Origin: DASXMT01 sp035569695
Lineage (GTDB): Bacteria; Actinomycetota; Acidimicrobiia; Acidimicrobiales; RAAP-2
DNA: 13,694 nucleotides
Assembly: GCA_035569695.1 (NCBI GenBank)
Contig: DATMMO010000011.1
Span: forward strand, 1-13,694
Direction of reading: 5' to 3'
This document shows positions 1 through 6,427 of this stretch, piece by piece. The notes under the pieces were generated by a model, which did no database searches, had not been told where the DNA came from, and saw only the letters and a program-made list of their open reading frames with translations. A program made the translations under genes and the position numbers. The stretch's first letter is position 1; each line of letters begins with the position of its first letter.

Positions 1-1
1 C

Positions 2-565
2 TCGACCCACAGTTGGGGGGTCGAGGTTCGCCAGGTGGAGATCAGAGACATCGTCCTGCCCCCCGAGCTCCTCCGGGCCATGGCCCGGCAAGCCGAGGCC
101 GAGCGGGAGCGGCGGGCGAAGGTCATCGCCGCCACCGGCGAGCTGGGAGCCAGCAAGGAGCTGGCCGAGGCGGCAGCCACGCTGTACGAGTCTCCGGGGG
201 CCATGCAGCTCCGCACCCTGCAGACGCTGGCCGAGGTGGCCAGCGAGAACAACTCGACGCTCGTCTTCCCGCTGCCCATCGAGATCCTGGCCGGCTTCGT
301 CAACGGCACCATCGGCATGAGCTCGTCCGGGCCCGGGCCGGCGGGCTCGGCCACCGTGCCACTGTCCACCGTGATGCCGGCGCCTTCGGTGGTCAAGGGC
401 TCGGGGGCCGTCGGGGCCGGTGCCAAGACGGAATCAGCCGCCGGGCCCGTCTCTGACGCCGCAGCCGGGGCTGCCGATGGGCTGAGCGACGACGGTGAAC
501 CGACCGATGACGGCCGGCCCCCCGAGAGGGGGGTGGACGCCGACGGGGTCTCTCAGTCGGCGTAG
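2..565 (+). CDS. SPFH/stomatin-like (slipin) protein, C-terminal part, 5' truncated
   Basis: The reading frame is open from the window edge, so the N-terminal membrane anchor and most of the SPFH domain lie outside. The visible 187 residues begin with the end of a stomatin-type SPFH domain (WGVEVRQVEIRDIVLP, residues 5-20). A charged coiled-coil helix follows (about 22-65, AMARQAEAERERRAKVI), then the conserved slipin segment with LRTLQTLAEVA and STLVFPLPIEIL (about 70-96). In the family this region mediates oligomerisation of membrane-associated scaffolds. The last ~85 residues are a low-complexity Ala/Gly/Asp/Pro tail with no recognisable fold. A GTG at 35 could be called as a start, but the homology continues upstream of it, so it is internal. 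No NfeD partner is visible here. The 3' end overlaps convergent purE by 13 bp. Confidence 0.85.
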   Translation, partial: STHSWGVEVRQVEIRDIVLPPELLRAMARQAEAERERRAKVIAATGELGASKELAEAAATLYESPGAMQLRTLQTLAEVASENNSTLVFPLPIEILAGFVNGTIGMSSSGPGPAGSATVPLSTVMPAPSVVKGSGAVGAGAKTESAAGPVSDAAAGAADGLSDDGEPTDDGRPPERGVDADGVSQSA

Positions 566-1044
566 CGGGCTTGGACCTCAGCATTCATGGTGTGCACCTG
601 ATCGGCCAACTCGCTCCGGAACTGATCCTGCTTGGCCGCTAGGCCTTCGTCGCTGAGGGCCAGGATTCGTACGGCGAGAAGGGCGGCGTTCCTGGCCCCG
701 TTGACGGCGACGGTGGCCACGGGCACACCCTTGGGCATCTGAACCATGGCGAGGAGCGAATCCAGGCCTCCCAGGTTGGCCAGGGCCACCGGCACGCCAA
801 TGACCGGAATCGGGGTGGCGGCGGCCAGCACGCCGGCCAGGTGGGCTGCACCGCCAGCGGCGGCGATGAGGACCTGCACCCCTCGCTCGACCGCCGTGCG
901 GGCGAACTCGATGGCGTCGTCAGGGGTCCGATGAGCGGAGATGACCCGCACTTCCACCGGCACCCCGAACGAGCGGAGGGTCTGGACCGCATCGTCCATG
1001 ATCGATGCGTCGGATGAGCTTCCCATGACTATGGCGACTGACAT
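553..1044 (-). CDS. purE: PurE, N5-carboxyaminoimidazole ribonucleotide mutase (class I)
   Basis: Class I PurE moves the carboxylate of N5-CAIR to give CAIR in cytosolic de novo purine synthesis, normally working with PurK, which is not in this window. The protein is 163 residues, the usual length. Visible motifs are the nucleotide-binding GSSSD (8-12), SAHRTPD (36-42) with the catalytic-type His38, AGGAAHLAG (63-71) and the long block GLDSLLAMVQMPKGVPVATVAVNGARNAALLA starting near 93. The usual HLPG is HLAG here. I chose ATG at 1044 because the family begins with this beta strand (MSVAIVMGSSSD). A GTG at 1080 would add 12 residues with no family match. A CAGAAT box lies 7 nt before the ATG, so the transcript may be leaderless. 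The gene is divergent from the LLM oxidoreductase gene. Confidence 0.93.
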   Translation of the reverse strand: MSVAIVMGSSSDASIMDDAVQTLRSFGVPVEVRVISAHRTPDDAIEFARTAVERGVQVLIAAAGGAAHLAGVLAAATPIPVIGVPVALANLGGLDSLLAMVQMPKGVPVATVAVNGARNAALLAVRILALSDEGLAAKQDQFRSELADQVHTMNAEVQARYAD

Positions 1045-1106
1045 GACCCGTATTCTGTCCGACCGATCCGGTTTCGACACATCGAGTCGCCACCGTCTCT
1101 GACCGG

Positions 1107-1112
1107 TACGGT
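1107..1112 (+). promoter_or_regulatory. Candidate -10 box (TACGGT) for the LLM oxidoreductase gene
   Basis: TACGGT matches the actinobacterial TANNNT -10 pattern. It would place a start site near 1118-1119 and a leader of about 39 nt that includes the GGGAGG ribosome site. No convincing -35 element is seen. Confidence 0.35.
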
Positions 1113-1146
1113 ATCCAGGGACCGGCCCACCTGGTCGACGGTCGTC

Positions 1147-1152
1147 GGGAGG
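1147..1152 (+). promoter_or_regulatory. Ribosome binding site GGGAGG deciding the start at 1158
   Basis: GGGAGG is 5 nt upstream of ATG 1158 but only 2 nt upstream of the overlapping GTG at 1155, so ATG 1158 is the better start. This is one of the few clear Shine-Dalgarno sequences in the window. Confidence 0.7.
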
Positions 1153-1157
1153 CAGTG

Positions 1158-2063
1158 ATGAAAATCGGTGTGATGTTCGATGTGGGCCAGTCGGTCGACG
1201 ATGTCATCGCTCAGGTCAAGGGCGTCCACGATGCCGGCCTGGACTCGGCCTGGACCTCGCAGATCTTCGGGTACGACGCCTTGACCCTTCTGGCCGTGGT
1301 CGGCCGCGAGGTGCCCGATATCGAACTGGGCACGGCGGTGGTGCCCACCTATCCACGCAACCCGGTGATGTTGGCCGGACAGGCCCTCACCGTGCAGGCC
1401 GCCATCGGGGGGCGACTCACGCTGGGTATCGGACTCTCGCACCAGGTGGTCATCGAGAACGTGTTCGGGCAGTCCTTCGACCGCCCGGCGCGGCACATGC
1501 GGGAGTACCTGGAGATCCTCATGCCCACGCTTCTGGGCGAGCAGGTCGCCTTTACCGGCGAGACGCTCAAGGCGGCCACGTTCGGGCCCCTCGAGATCGA
1601 AGCCGCCGCCCCTCCCGTCCTGGTGGCGGCGCTCGGCCCCACCATGTTGGGGTTGGCCGCCCGGCTGGCGTCGGGAACGGTCACGTGGATGACCGGTCCG
1701 TCCACCATCGAGTCCCATGTTGTGCCGGTCATCCGGAAGGCGGCTACCGAGGCCGGGCGGGGCGAGCCCAGGGTGGCCGTCGGACTGCCGGTATGCGTGA
1801 CCAGCGACGTCGCTGCCGCCCGAGAGAAGGCAGCCGAGCTCTTCGCCATCTACGGCAGCCTTCCCTCCTACCGGGCCATGCTGGATCGAGAAGGAGCGGC
1901 CGGCCCAGCCGACGTCGCCATTGTGGGCACGAAGGACGAGGTCTCCGCCCAGGTCCGCCGGTTCGCCGACATCGGCACCTCCGATTTCGTGGGAGCACCG
2001 TTCGGCACCGCCGACGAGATCAGGGCCTCGGTCGGGGCTCTCGCTGAATTGGTCGGCTCCTAA
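1158..2063 (+). CDS. LLM-class F420-dependent oxidoreductase
   Basis: This 301-residue protein is a luciferase-like monooxygenase-fold (TIM barrel) enzyme of the kind that uses coenzyme F420 in Actinobacteria. The substrate cannot be told from sequence. Family hallmarks are the N-terminal strand MKIGVMFD, the block GTAVVPTYPRNP (58-69), AGQALTVQAAIGGRLTLGIGLSH (73-95), the H-x-x-EYLEIL helix (113-121) and AALGPTMLGLAAR (157-169). The pattern most resembles the MSMEG_4879-type F420 subfamily. GGGAGG supports ATG 1158. It is divergent from purE with a 113-bp shared upstream region and convergent with the DsbA-fold gene. It looks like a single-gene unit. Confidence 0.88.
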   Translation: MKIGVMFDVGQSVDDVIAQVKGVHDAGLDSAWTSQIFGYDALTLLAVVGREVPDIELGTAVVPTYPRNPVMLAGQALTVQAAIGGRLTLGIGLSHQVVIENVFGQSFDRPARHMREYLEILMPTLLGEQVAFTGETLKAATFGPLEIEAAAPPVLVAALGPTMLGLAARLASGTVTWMTGPSTIESHVVPVIRKAATEAGRGEPRVAVGLPVCVTSDVAAAREKAAELFAIYGSLPSYRAMLDREGAAGPADVAIVGTKDEVSAQVRRFADIGTSDFVGAPFGTADEIRASVGALAELVGS

Positions 2064-2182
2064 GCCGGCCCTCGCTCGTACCCGTCACCGCCCCAAACCG
2101 GAAAGCGCCCGTCGACGACCGCCGCGCCAGCGTCCGGTTCAGCGCATGCGCCAACGGAGACGTCAGCCGAAGGATCGCTCCC
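2064..2182. other. Intergenic gap between convergent genes with weak inverted repeats
   Basis: This gap lies between the stops of the LLM and DsbA-fold genes. It holds a 7-bp inverted repeat, AACCGGA at 2096-2102 and TCCGGTT at 2133-2139, with a 30-nt loop. It also holds a 10-bp perfect palindrome GCGCATGCGC at 2142-2151. No T-run follows either. They may help end transcription, but neither is a standard terminator. Confidence 0.3.
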
Positions 2183-2791
2183 TCAACGGGAAATGCGGGT
2201 GTGCTTGAACTCGTTCAGCTCGGGATGGTCGACCAGCAGGGCCAGCACCCGGTCGATGGTCTCTCGGGCCAGGGCCCCGTTACCCTCGGGCCTGGTCATC
2301 AGCCGGGCGAATACGGCGTCGTCGCCGATGATGAAGGTGGGGACCCCGAACACCTCGTGGCTGTTTACGTACTGCTCGTGCTCGGTGCGGGCCACGACCC
2401 TCGGCCAACCGTCGTCCACTTCGGCCAGGATGGCGTCGACGGGCGCTCCGACCCGCTCCAGCGCTTTGCGGACCACGTCGCGCTCACGGAGATCGCCGCC
2501 CTCGTCGTGCCGGGCCGCGAACAACGAACGGTGTACCTCGAGGAAATGTTCGGGAAAGCGGTCTCGCACGACGATGCCCGCTTCCAGGGACAACAGGTCG
2601 GGCGTGTGGCGTGGGTCCTCCCAGGCCGGTGTGCCCCCTTCGGCCACGTGGCTCTGGTTCAAGAAGAACGGGAGGTAGGTAACGTCCCAGTCCGCCCCGT
2701 CAGCCAGGCCGTCGAGCAGGTGCTCGTGGGCATTCCTGGCAAAAGGGCATCGGTAGTCCCAGGTCACTGCAAAAGAGGTCGGAGTCGTCAT
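2183..2791 (-). CDS. DsbA-fold oxidoreductase-like protein with CPFA active-site motif
   Basis: This 202-residue thioredoxin-fold protein has the DsbA/FrnE layout: an N-terminal strand leading into YRCPFARN (Cys15), an inserted helical domain (about 45-145), then the cis-proline segment GVPTFIIGDDAVF (149-161). The first motif is Cys-Pro-Phe-Ala rather than CxxC, so only one cysteine is present. It cannot cycle a classical intramolecular disulfide. Related actinobacterial proteins use mycothiol or act as isomerase/GST-kappa-like enzymes; the choice is open. No signal peptide is visible, so it is probably cytosolic. It is the last gene of the minus-strand run, 75 bp after the PAP2 gene, with a small hairpin in the gap. 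ATG 2791 is preceded by a weak GGTAGG. Confidence 0.82.
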   Translation of the reverse strand: MTTPTSFAVTWDYRCPFARNAHEHLLDGLADGADWDVTYLPFFLNQSHVAEGGTPAWEDPRHTPDLLSLEAGIVVRDRFPEHFLEVHRSLFAARHDEGGDLRERDVVRKALERVGAPVDAILAEVDDGWPRVVARTEHEQYVNSHEVFGVPTFIIGDDAVFARLMTRPEGNGALARETIDRVLALLVDHPELNEFKHTRISR

Positions 2792-2834
2792 GTACCTACC
2801 AACAGCACCGAGGTCCGGGTCATTCCGCCCAGCC

Positions 2835-2849
2835 CCGGGACTTTCCCGG
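2835..2849 (-). terminator. Small hairpin between PAP2 and DsbA-fold genes
   Basis: CCGGGA (2835-2840) and TCCCGG (2844-2849) form a perfect 6-bp stem with a 3-nt loop, just downstream of the PAP2 stop on the minus strand. There is no U-tract. It may attenuate read-through or be incidental. Confidence 0.3.
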
Positions 2850-2866
2850 CTCGACCGGAGAAGCGG

Positions 2867-3481
2867 TCAGACAAACCGACGACCGACCACGCCCAGTGCG
2901 GTCCCGATGAAGACGCCACCGAGGACGTCGGAGGCGTGGTGGGCCTGGAGGTGGATGCGGCTCACTCCCACCAACCCGGCACAAGTGAACAGCAGGACAT
3001 TGCCGCCCAGATCGCCGTGCTCGGACAGGACGGTGGCCGCGCAGAAGGCGGCCAGCGTGTGACCACTGGGAAAGCTGCTGGTTCGGGGCTCGCGAAGGGG
3101 GATGACATTGTCGCCCAGCCGGAGGTCGTTCGGATCGGGACGGGGTCGCCCCACGAACGCCTTCAGGGCGGCATTGACCACGCTGGACTCGACCCCGGCC
3201 ACGGCCAGGGCACGCACGGCTCGATTCCGTCTCGCTCCGGAACGTCGTGCCCGCCACGCCGTGGACACCGCCCACACCAGGCCGTGATCGCCGAGGCCAG
3301 AGACGATGCGAGCGCCGGTATCGATCGACGGGACACCTCGGAACGGGGCGAACCAGGCATCGACCTGCTCATCGAACAGGCGGACGGCATCCTTCACCGT
3401 CAGCGTGCTGAGGTCACCGATCTTGGCCAAGACGCCGCTCCGGCCCACGGTCGGCTGCTCCCTGGCTGCTTCGGGACTCAT
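2867..3481 (-). CDS. PAP2-superfamily (phosphatidic acid phosphatase type 2) protein
   Basis: This 204-residue protein carries the complete three-part acid phosphatase signature: K-x6-RP (Lys107, Arg114-Pro115), PSGH (138-141) and SR-x5-H-x3-D (Ser174, Arg175, His181, Asp185). The family removes phosphate from lipid or isoprenoid phosphates at the membrane, or acts as soluble haloperoxidases. Hydrophobic stretches at about 59-73, 93-107, 142-152, 162-173 and 186-200 suggest the usual membrane bundle, though weakly. Its ATG overlaps the TGA of the upstream nuclease gene (ATGA, 3478-3481), which indicates translational coupling and decides the start. A much longer upstream extension in this frame runs through the nuclease gene and is not real. 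The substrate is unknown. Confidence 0.88.
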   Translation of the reverse strand: MSPEAAREQPTVGRSGVLAKIGDLSTLTVKDAVRLFDEQVDAWFAPFRGVPSIDTGARIVSGLGDHGLVWAVSTAWRARRSGARRNRAVRALAVAGVESSVVNAALKAFVGRPRPDPNDLRLGDNVIPLREPRTSSFPSGHTLAAFCAATVLSEHGDLGGNVLLFTCAGLVGVSRIHLQAHHASDVLGGVFIGTALGVVGRRFV

Positions 3482-4308
3482 GCTGCACCTCGGCGGACGA
3501 TCGGAGGGGCCAACAGGGTCGGTGCGGCCAGGGCCGGGTCGCCACCAAATGCGGGACAGAAGGGCTGGAAGTGGCAGTGCTTGCACAACGGCCCGGTCTT
3601 GGGCCGAAAGTCCTCTTTCTGGCACGCTCGCTCGATGGCCGACCAGACGGCCGTGGTCCGTTGCCGGTGGCCCCGGATGGCCTGCTCGGACGGGCGGGCC
3701 GTGATCACGGTCGGCTCCCGGAGGTGGAGGAGCTCCACTCGCACCGGCCGCCGACCCAGCAATTCCTCGCACAACATGGCATAGATGTGGACGCCGACCA
3801 GCTTGGACTGCTCGTAGGCCTCCGACGGGGCCCGACCCGTCTTGTAGTCGATCACCACCAATTCGCCATCGTCGGTGACGTCGAGGCGGTCAATGATGCC
3901 CCGGAGGCGTACGTTCCCCAGCTTGGCATCGAGAGTGAGCTCGGTCCCGACCGCCCGGACCTGGTTGGGATCCTCCAGGCGAAAGTAGTTGCGGACCAGG
4001 GTGGCCCCATCCTCGCGGAAGGCCTCGGCCTGGTCAGCTGTGAGTCCGAGAGAGACGTATTCGGGGTCCGACTGCAGCTCGTCCCAGGCCACGGCCAGCT
4101 CGGCCACACCCACCGATTCGGACCGATCGCCCTGCTCGTGGAACCAGAAGAGCCGCTCCAATGCCGCGTGGACCAGGGTGCCTTTGACCATGGCCGGCGA
4201 GTAGGGCTCGGGGAGCCGCTCGATGGCCGAGAACCGAAAGGCCAGGGCGCAGTCCCGAAAGCTCGTCACCTTCGAGGGTGAGAGCGAACGAGGCAATTCG
4301 AAGGACAT
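3478..4308 (-). CDS. RecB-like PD-(D/E)XK nuclease with predicted 4Fe-4S cluster
   Basis: This 276-residue stand-alone RecB/Cas4/AddB-type nuclease domain begins SLSPSKVTSFRDC (8-20). Catalytic residues are visible in order: GTLVH (His47), a Glu in the GTELTL region (Glu123), GIIDRLD (Asp140), IDYKTG (Asp154, Lys156) and Q167 ahead of VGVHIYA. Four cysteines (Cys20, Cys242, Cys245, Cys251; the last three as C-x2-C-x5-C) match the split iron-sulfur cluster of the AddB/Cas4 group. The known role of such domains is metal-dependent DNA end processing; no helicase or cas gene is nearby. I chose ATG 4308, which matches the family N-terminus and lies 10 bp after the hydrolase stop. GTG 4338 is the alternative. 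It overlaps the PAP2 gene by 4 bp. Confidence 0.9.
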   Translation of the reverse strand: MSFELPRSLSPSKVTSFRDCALAFRFSAIERLPEPYSPAMVKGTLVHAALERLFWFHEQGDRSESVGVAELAVAWDELQSDPEYVSLGLTADQAEAFREDGATLVRNYFRLEDPNQVRAVGTELTLDAKLGNVRLRGIIDRLDVTDDGELVVIDYKTGRAPSEAYEQSKLVGVHIYAMLCEELLGRRPVRVELLHLREPTVITARPSEQAIRGHRQRTTAVWSAIERACQKEDFRPKTGPLCKHCHFQPFCPAFGGDPALAAPTLLAPPIVRRGAA

Positions 4309-4318
4309 GGCTGACAGG

Positions 4319-5227
4319 TTACGACGGGGGTGTGTCACGGTCGGGGATCAACGCGTCCCGCAGCGATTCGGCGACCTGGCCCGGCCCCTCCATGGGGCCG
4401 AAGTGGCCCAGGCCGGCAAAGACCCGGACGGCGGGGCGCGGCAGTCGGGCCGCGTACTGCTCCAGGACGGGAGGGCCGAAGACATCCGTCTCCTCGCCGC
4501 AGGCCAGGGTCACCGGACATGTGACGCCACTGAGATGGGCGAACGCGTCGTGCCGGAAGCTCTGGGCGTAGACGGCCGCTTCGTCCTCACGTCGGCAGCA
4601 CAGCCGCACGAGGCTGCCGTCGCCGCCGTCTTCGGGCGGCACCAGTTCGAACCCGCCGTCGACATAGCCGGCCAGGGCCGAGGGGTCGAGCACGCTGAAA
4701 GGAGGTTTGGACTGGAAGTTGGCCAGCGCATCAGCTCGTGAGGGGAACGTCTCCCGGCGTCGCAGCGCCCCCATCGACAGGGGATTGTTCATCCCGATGT
4801 CCTCGACCGGCTCGTCGGAGGGAAACACGATGGGCTCGAAGCAGTAGAGACCGCGGAAGGTACCCGGTCGAGCCTGCTCGGCCAACAGGATGGAGGCCCC
4901 GCCACACGAGTGCCCGAAGGCAAACGGCTGATGCAAGCCGAGGTGGTCGACGGCGGCCAGCACGTCGAGGGCGAAGCCGGACCAGGCGAAGTTGCCGTCA
5001 GCCGGGCGCTCGGAGTGCCCGTGGCCGCGTAGATCGAGTCCCCAGCAGTGAAAGGTCCCAGCCAGGCCCTTGGCCAACGGGGCCAGGACGGCAGCACAGA
5101 ACCCGGTGGCGTGGGCCAGAAGGAGATCAGGACCACGGCCGCCGAAGTCGGTGAGGGCGATGGTCAACCCGTCGTCGGTGAGGCACTGAAGTGCACGCTC
5201 ATCGTCCCTTGTCGTGTCATTTCGCAC
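4319..5227 (-). CDS. Alpha/beta hydrolase
   Basis: This 302-residue alpha/beta hydrolase has the oxyanion-loop motif HATGF (39-43), the strand ending in GLDLRGHGHSE (63-73), the nucleophile elbow GHSCGG (Ser107), an acid region GEETD (244-248) and the catalytic histidine in GLGHFGP (His275). It has no signal peptide, so it is probably a cytosolic esterase, lactonase or C-C hydrolase; the substrate is unknown. The open frame runs to ATG 5302, but that N-terminus has no family match and would leave only 15 bp to the divergent DedA gene. GTG 5227 is preceded at 7 nt by TACGGT, a fitting -10 for a leaderless transcript, so I prefer it. It is the first gene of the minus-strand run. Confidence 0.85.
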   Translation of the reverse strand: MRNDTTRDDERALQCLTDDGLTIALTDFGGRGPDLLLAHATGFCAAVLAPLAKGLAGTFHCWGLDLRGHGHSERPADGNFAWSGFALDVLAAVDHLGLHQPFAFGHSCGGASILLAEQARPGTFRGLYCFEPIVFPSDEPVEDIGMNNPLSMGALRRRETFPSRADALANFQSKPPFSVLDPSALAGYVDGGFELVPPEDGGDGSLVRLCCRREDEAAVYAQSFRHDAFAHLSGVTCPVTLACGEETDVFGPPVLEQYAARLPRPAVRVFAGLGHFGPMEGPGQVAESLRDALIPDRDTPPS

Positions 5228-5234
5228 TCCGGCG

Positions 5235-5240
5235 ACCGTA
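5235..5240 (-). promoter_or_regulatory. Candidate -10 (TACGGT) for leaderless hydrolase transcript
   Basis: On the minus strand TACGGT lies 7 nt before GTG 5227. This is the spacing expected when transcription starts at the start codon, and it is the main reason for choosing that start. Confidence 0.45.
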
Positions 5241-5251
5241 GTCGCGGCGAC

Positions 5252-5281
5252 GTGACATGAGAGCGGGCTGAGAAGTGTCAC
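5252..5281. repeat. Inverted repeat GTGACA-N18-TGTCAC in divergent promoter region
   Basis: Perfect 6-bp arms at 5252-5257 and 5276-5281 flank an 18-nt spacer between the hydrolase and DedA genes. The left arm lies just upstream of the hydrolase -10 candidate. It could be an operator, but short arms like these also arise by chance. Confidence 0.25.
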
Positions 5282-5317
5282 CATTTTCGCCTGAGTTACC
5301 AACTAGAACAGGGGCCT

Positions 5318-5971
5318 ATGGAGCACTTCCTGCAGTCGTGGGGCTACCTGGCCATCTTCGGCGCCACCCTCATCTCGTCCATGGGCATTCCCATCGGCTC
5401 CGAGGTGGCCATCGCCTACGGAGGAGTGCTGGCCAGCGGCCAGGTCGCCGCCGGCACCGGCCACGACCATCTCAGCTTGTTCTTGGTGATCGTGGTGGCC
5501 ACGGTAGGCGAGCTGATCGGCTCGTTCCTCGGCTACGGCATCGGCTACTTCGGCGGCCGACCGTTGGTCGACCGGGTGGGCAAGTTCGTGCTGCTCACCC
5601 ATAAGGACCTCGATCGAGCGGAAGAGTGGTTCAACGCCCGAGGCGAGTGGACCGTGCTGTTCGCCCGTTTCATTCCGCTGGTCCGGTCGTTCATTTCGCT
5701 CGCTGCCGGCTTGGCGGAGATGACCCTGGGCAAGTTCACCGTGTTCACCGTCATCGGCTGCACGGCGTGGTGCGCGGCGTTGGCCAGCATCGGCTACAGC
5801 CTCGGTGCCAGCTACGAGCATGTCCTCAAGGCGTTCAGCTACGCCGGGTACATCGCCGCCGTGCTGGTGGTGCTGGCCATCCTCGTCCTCATCTTCCACC
5901 GCCTCCGGGTCGTCCGGGACGAGCGGGCCGGCGTTGCGCCTCGTCGGAGGGGTGCTCACACCCGTCGCTGA
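5318..5971 (+). CDS. DedA-family (SNARE-associated/VTT domain) membrane protein
   Basis: This 217-residue integral membrane protein is of the DedA type. The re-entrant loop region is visible as GIPIGSEVAIAYGG (23-36). Hydrophobic segments lie at about 52-78, 112-133, 138-163 and 174-195. The family signature F-x-R-F-x-P-x-x-R-x-x-x-x-x-x-A-G appears as FARFIPLVRSFISLAAG (115-131), with the conserved acidic and arginine residues. Bacterial DedA proteins are linked to undecaprenyl-phosphate or phospholipid flipping and to membrane-potential homeostasis. The tail is basic and cytoplasmic. ATG 5318 has a weak AGGGG three nt upstream. It is divergent from the hydrolase. Confidence 0.9.
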   Translation: MEHFLQSWGYLAIFGATLISSMGIPIGSEVAIAYGGVLASGQVAAGTGHDHLSLFLVIVVATVGELIGSFLGYGIGYFGGRPLVDRVGKFVLLTHKDLDRAEEWFNARGEWTVLFARFIPLVRSFISLAAGLAEMTLGKFTVFTVIGCTAWCAALASIGYSLGASYEHVLKAFSYAGYIAAVLVVLAILVLIFHRLRVVRDERAGVAPRRRGAHTRR

Positions 5972-5987
5972 CCTACGTCCGGTAGGT
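5971..5987 (+). terminator. Short hairpin overlapping the DedA stop codon
   Basis: ACCTAC (5971-5976) and GTAGGT (5982-5987) give a 6-bp stem with a 5-nt loop starting at the last base of the DedA stop. There is no U-tract. The 3' arm also supplies a TAGGTT sequence that fits a -10 box (5983-5988). Confidence 0.3.
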
Positions 5988-5990
5988 TCC

Positions 5991-6092
5991 GTGCATGCTC
6001 GATTTCTGCGACATGGCGACGGATCGACGCCCTCCGACGACCTCCTCGGATTCCTGACCGAGATGGGAACCGACAGCTCAGTGACGGGCTGA
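5991..6092 (+). CDS. Possible 33-residue small ORF upstream of the 6095 gene
   Basis: A GTG at 5991 opens a 33-codon frame (VHARFLRHGDGSTPSDDLL...) that stops 2 nt before the GTG of the next gene, a spacing typical of translational coupling. GGTAGG lies 4 nt upstream as a possible ribosome site. A competing reading is a 20-codon frame from ATG 5995 (to 6057), which would be leaderless behind TAGGTT. I recognise neither peptide. At least one may be a leader controlling the downstream gene, or both may be chance. Confidence 0.25.
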   Translation: MHARFLRHGDGSTPSDDLLGFLTEMGTDSSVTG

Positions 6093-6094
6093 CC

Positions 6095-6427
6095 GTGGCG
6101 CCTCGACCCTCGGCCAAGCGGGCCGCCGCTGATGCCGCGGCACACCTGCGCCGCTCCGAGACCTGGCACGGACTGCGGGCCGGAGATCCCGTCTCGATCG
6201 AGGGAGTGCGGGGGCGCGGCTCGACTTGGGAATTTCGGGCCTGGGTGGTGAACGAGCACAACGGCTCCGAGTCGATCGAGGTCGTGGGCGGGCGACCAGG
6301 CGACAGGAAGGTGCGCTCGTTCGCACCAGATCGGGTCTACGCCCTCGCCCGTCGCCGTCGCGGTCGAGCCGCCAGCAGCGAGCCCCAGCTCTCGCTGGCT
6401 GACGAGCCCCAGCTGCCGTTCGGCTGA
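6095..6427 (+). CDS. Small basic protein of unknown function
   Basis: This 110-residue protein is one I do not assign. The first ~22 residues are an Ala/Arg-rich tail. A compact core follows (about 24-85): TWHGLRAGDPVSIEGVRGR, then FRAWVVNEHNGSESIEVVGG and RKVRSFAPDRVYAL, which reads as a small all-beta domain of the SH3-like or KOW-like kind. The C-terminus is basic (RRRRGRAA) and then carries two EPQL copies (96-99, 104-107). A cytosolic nucleic-acid-binding role would fit the charge but is inference only. GTG 6095 is the only plausible start in frame after the DedA stop. The stop codon is inside a long hairpin. Confidence 0.7.
   Translation: MAPRPSAKRAAADAAAHLRRSETWHGLRAGDPVSIEGVRGRGSTWEFRAWVVNEHNGSESIEVVGGRPGDRKVRSFAPDRVYALARRRRGRAASSEPQLSLADEPQLPFG

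Noticed and set aside
2142..2151. GCGCATGCGC as a regulatory palindrome
   Set aside because: It is only 10 bp, has no spacer and lies between the 3' ends of two genes in GC-rich DNA, where such palindromes are common by chance.
2201..3784. 527-codon open frame on the plus strand
   Set aside because: It is antisense to the DsbA-fold, PAP2 and nuclease genes, which all have complete family motifs. Its translation is low-complexity and matches no fold. Long antisense frames are expected at this GC content.
5228..5302. N-terminal extension of the alpha/beta hydrolase to ATG 5302
   Set aside because: The extra 25 residues do not look like a signal peptide or a hydrolase strand, and the start would be 15 bp from the DedA ATG. 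A TACGGT box 7 nt before GTG 5227 gives a better start.
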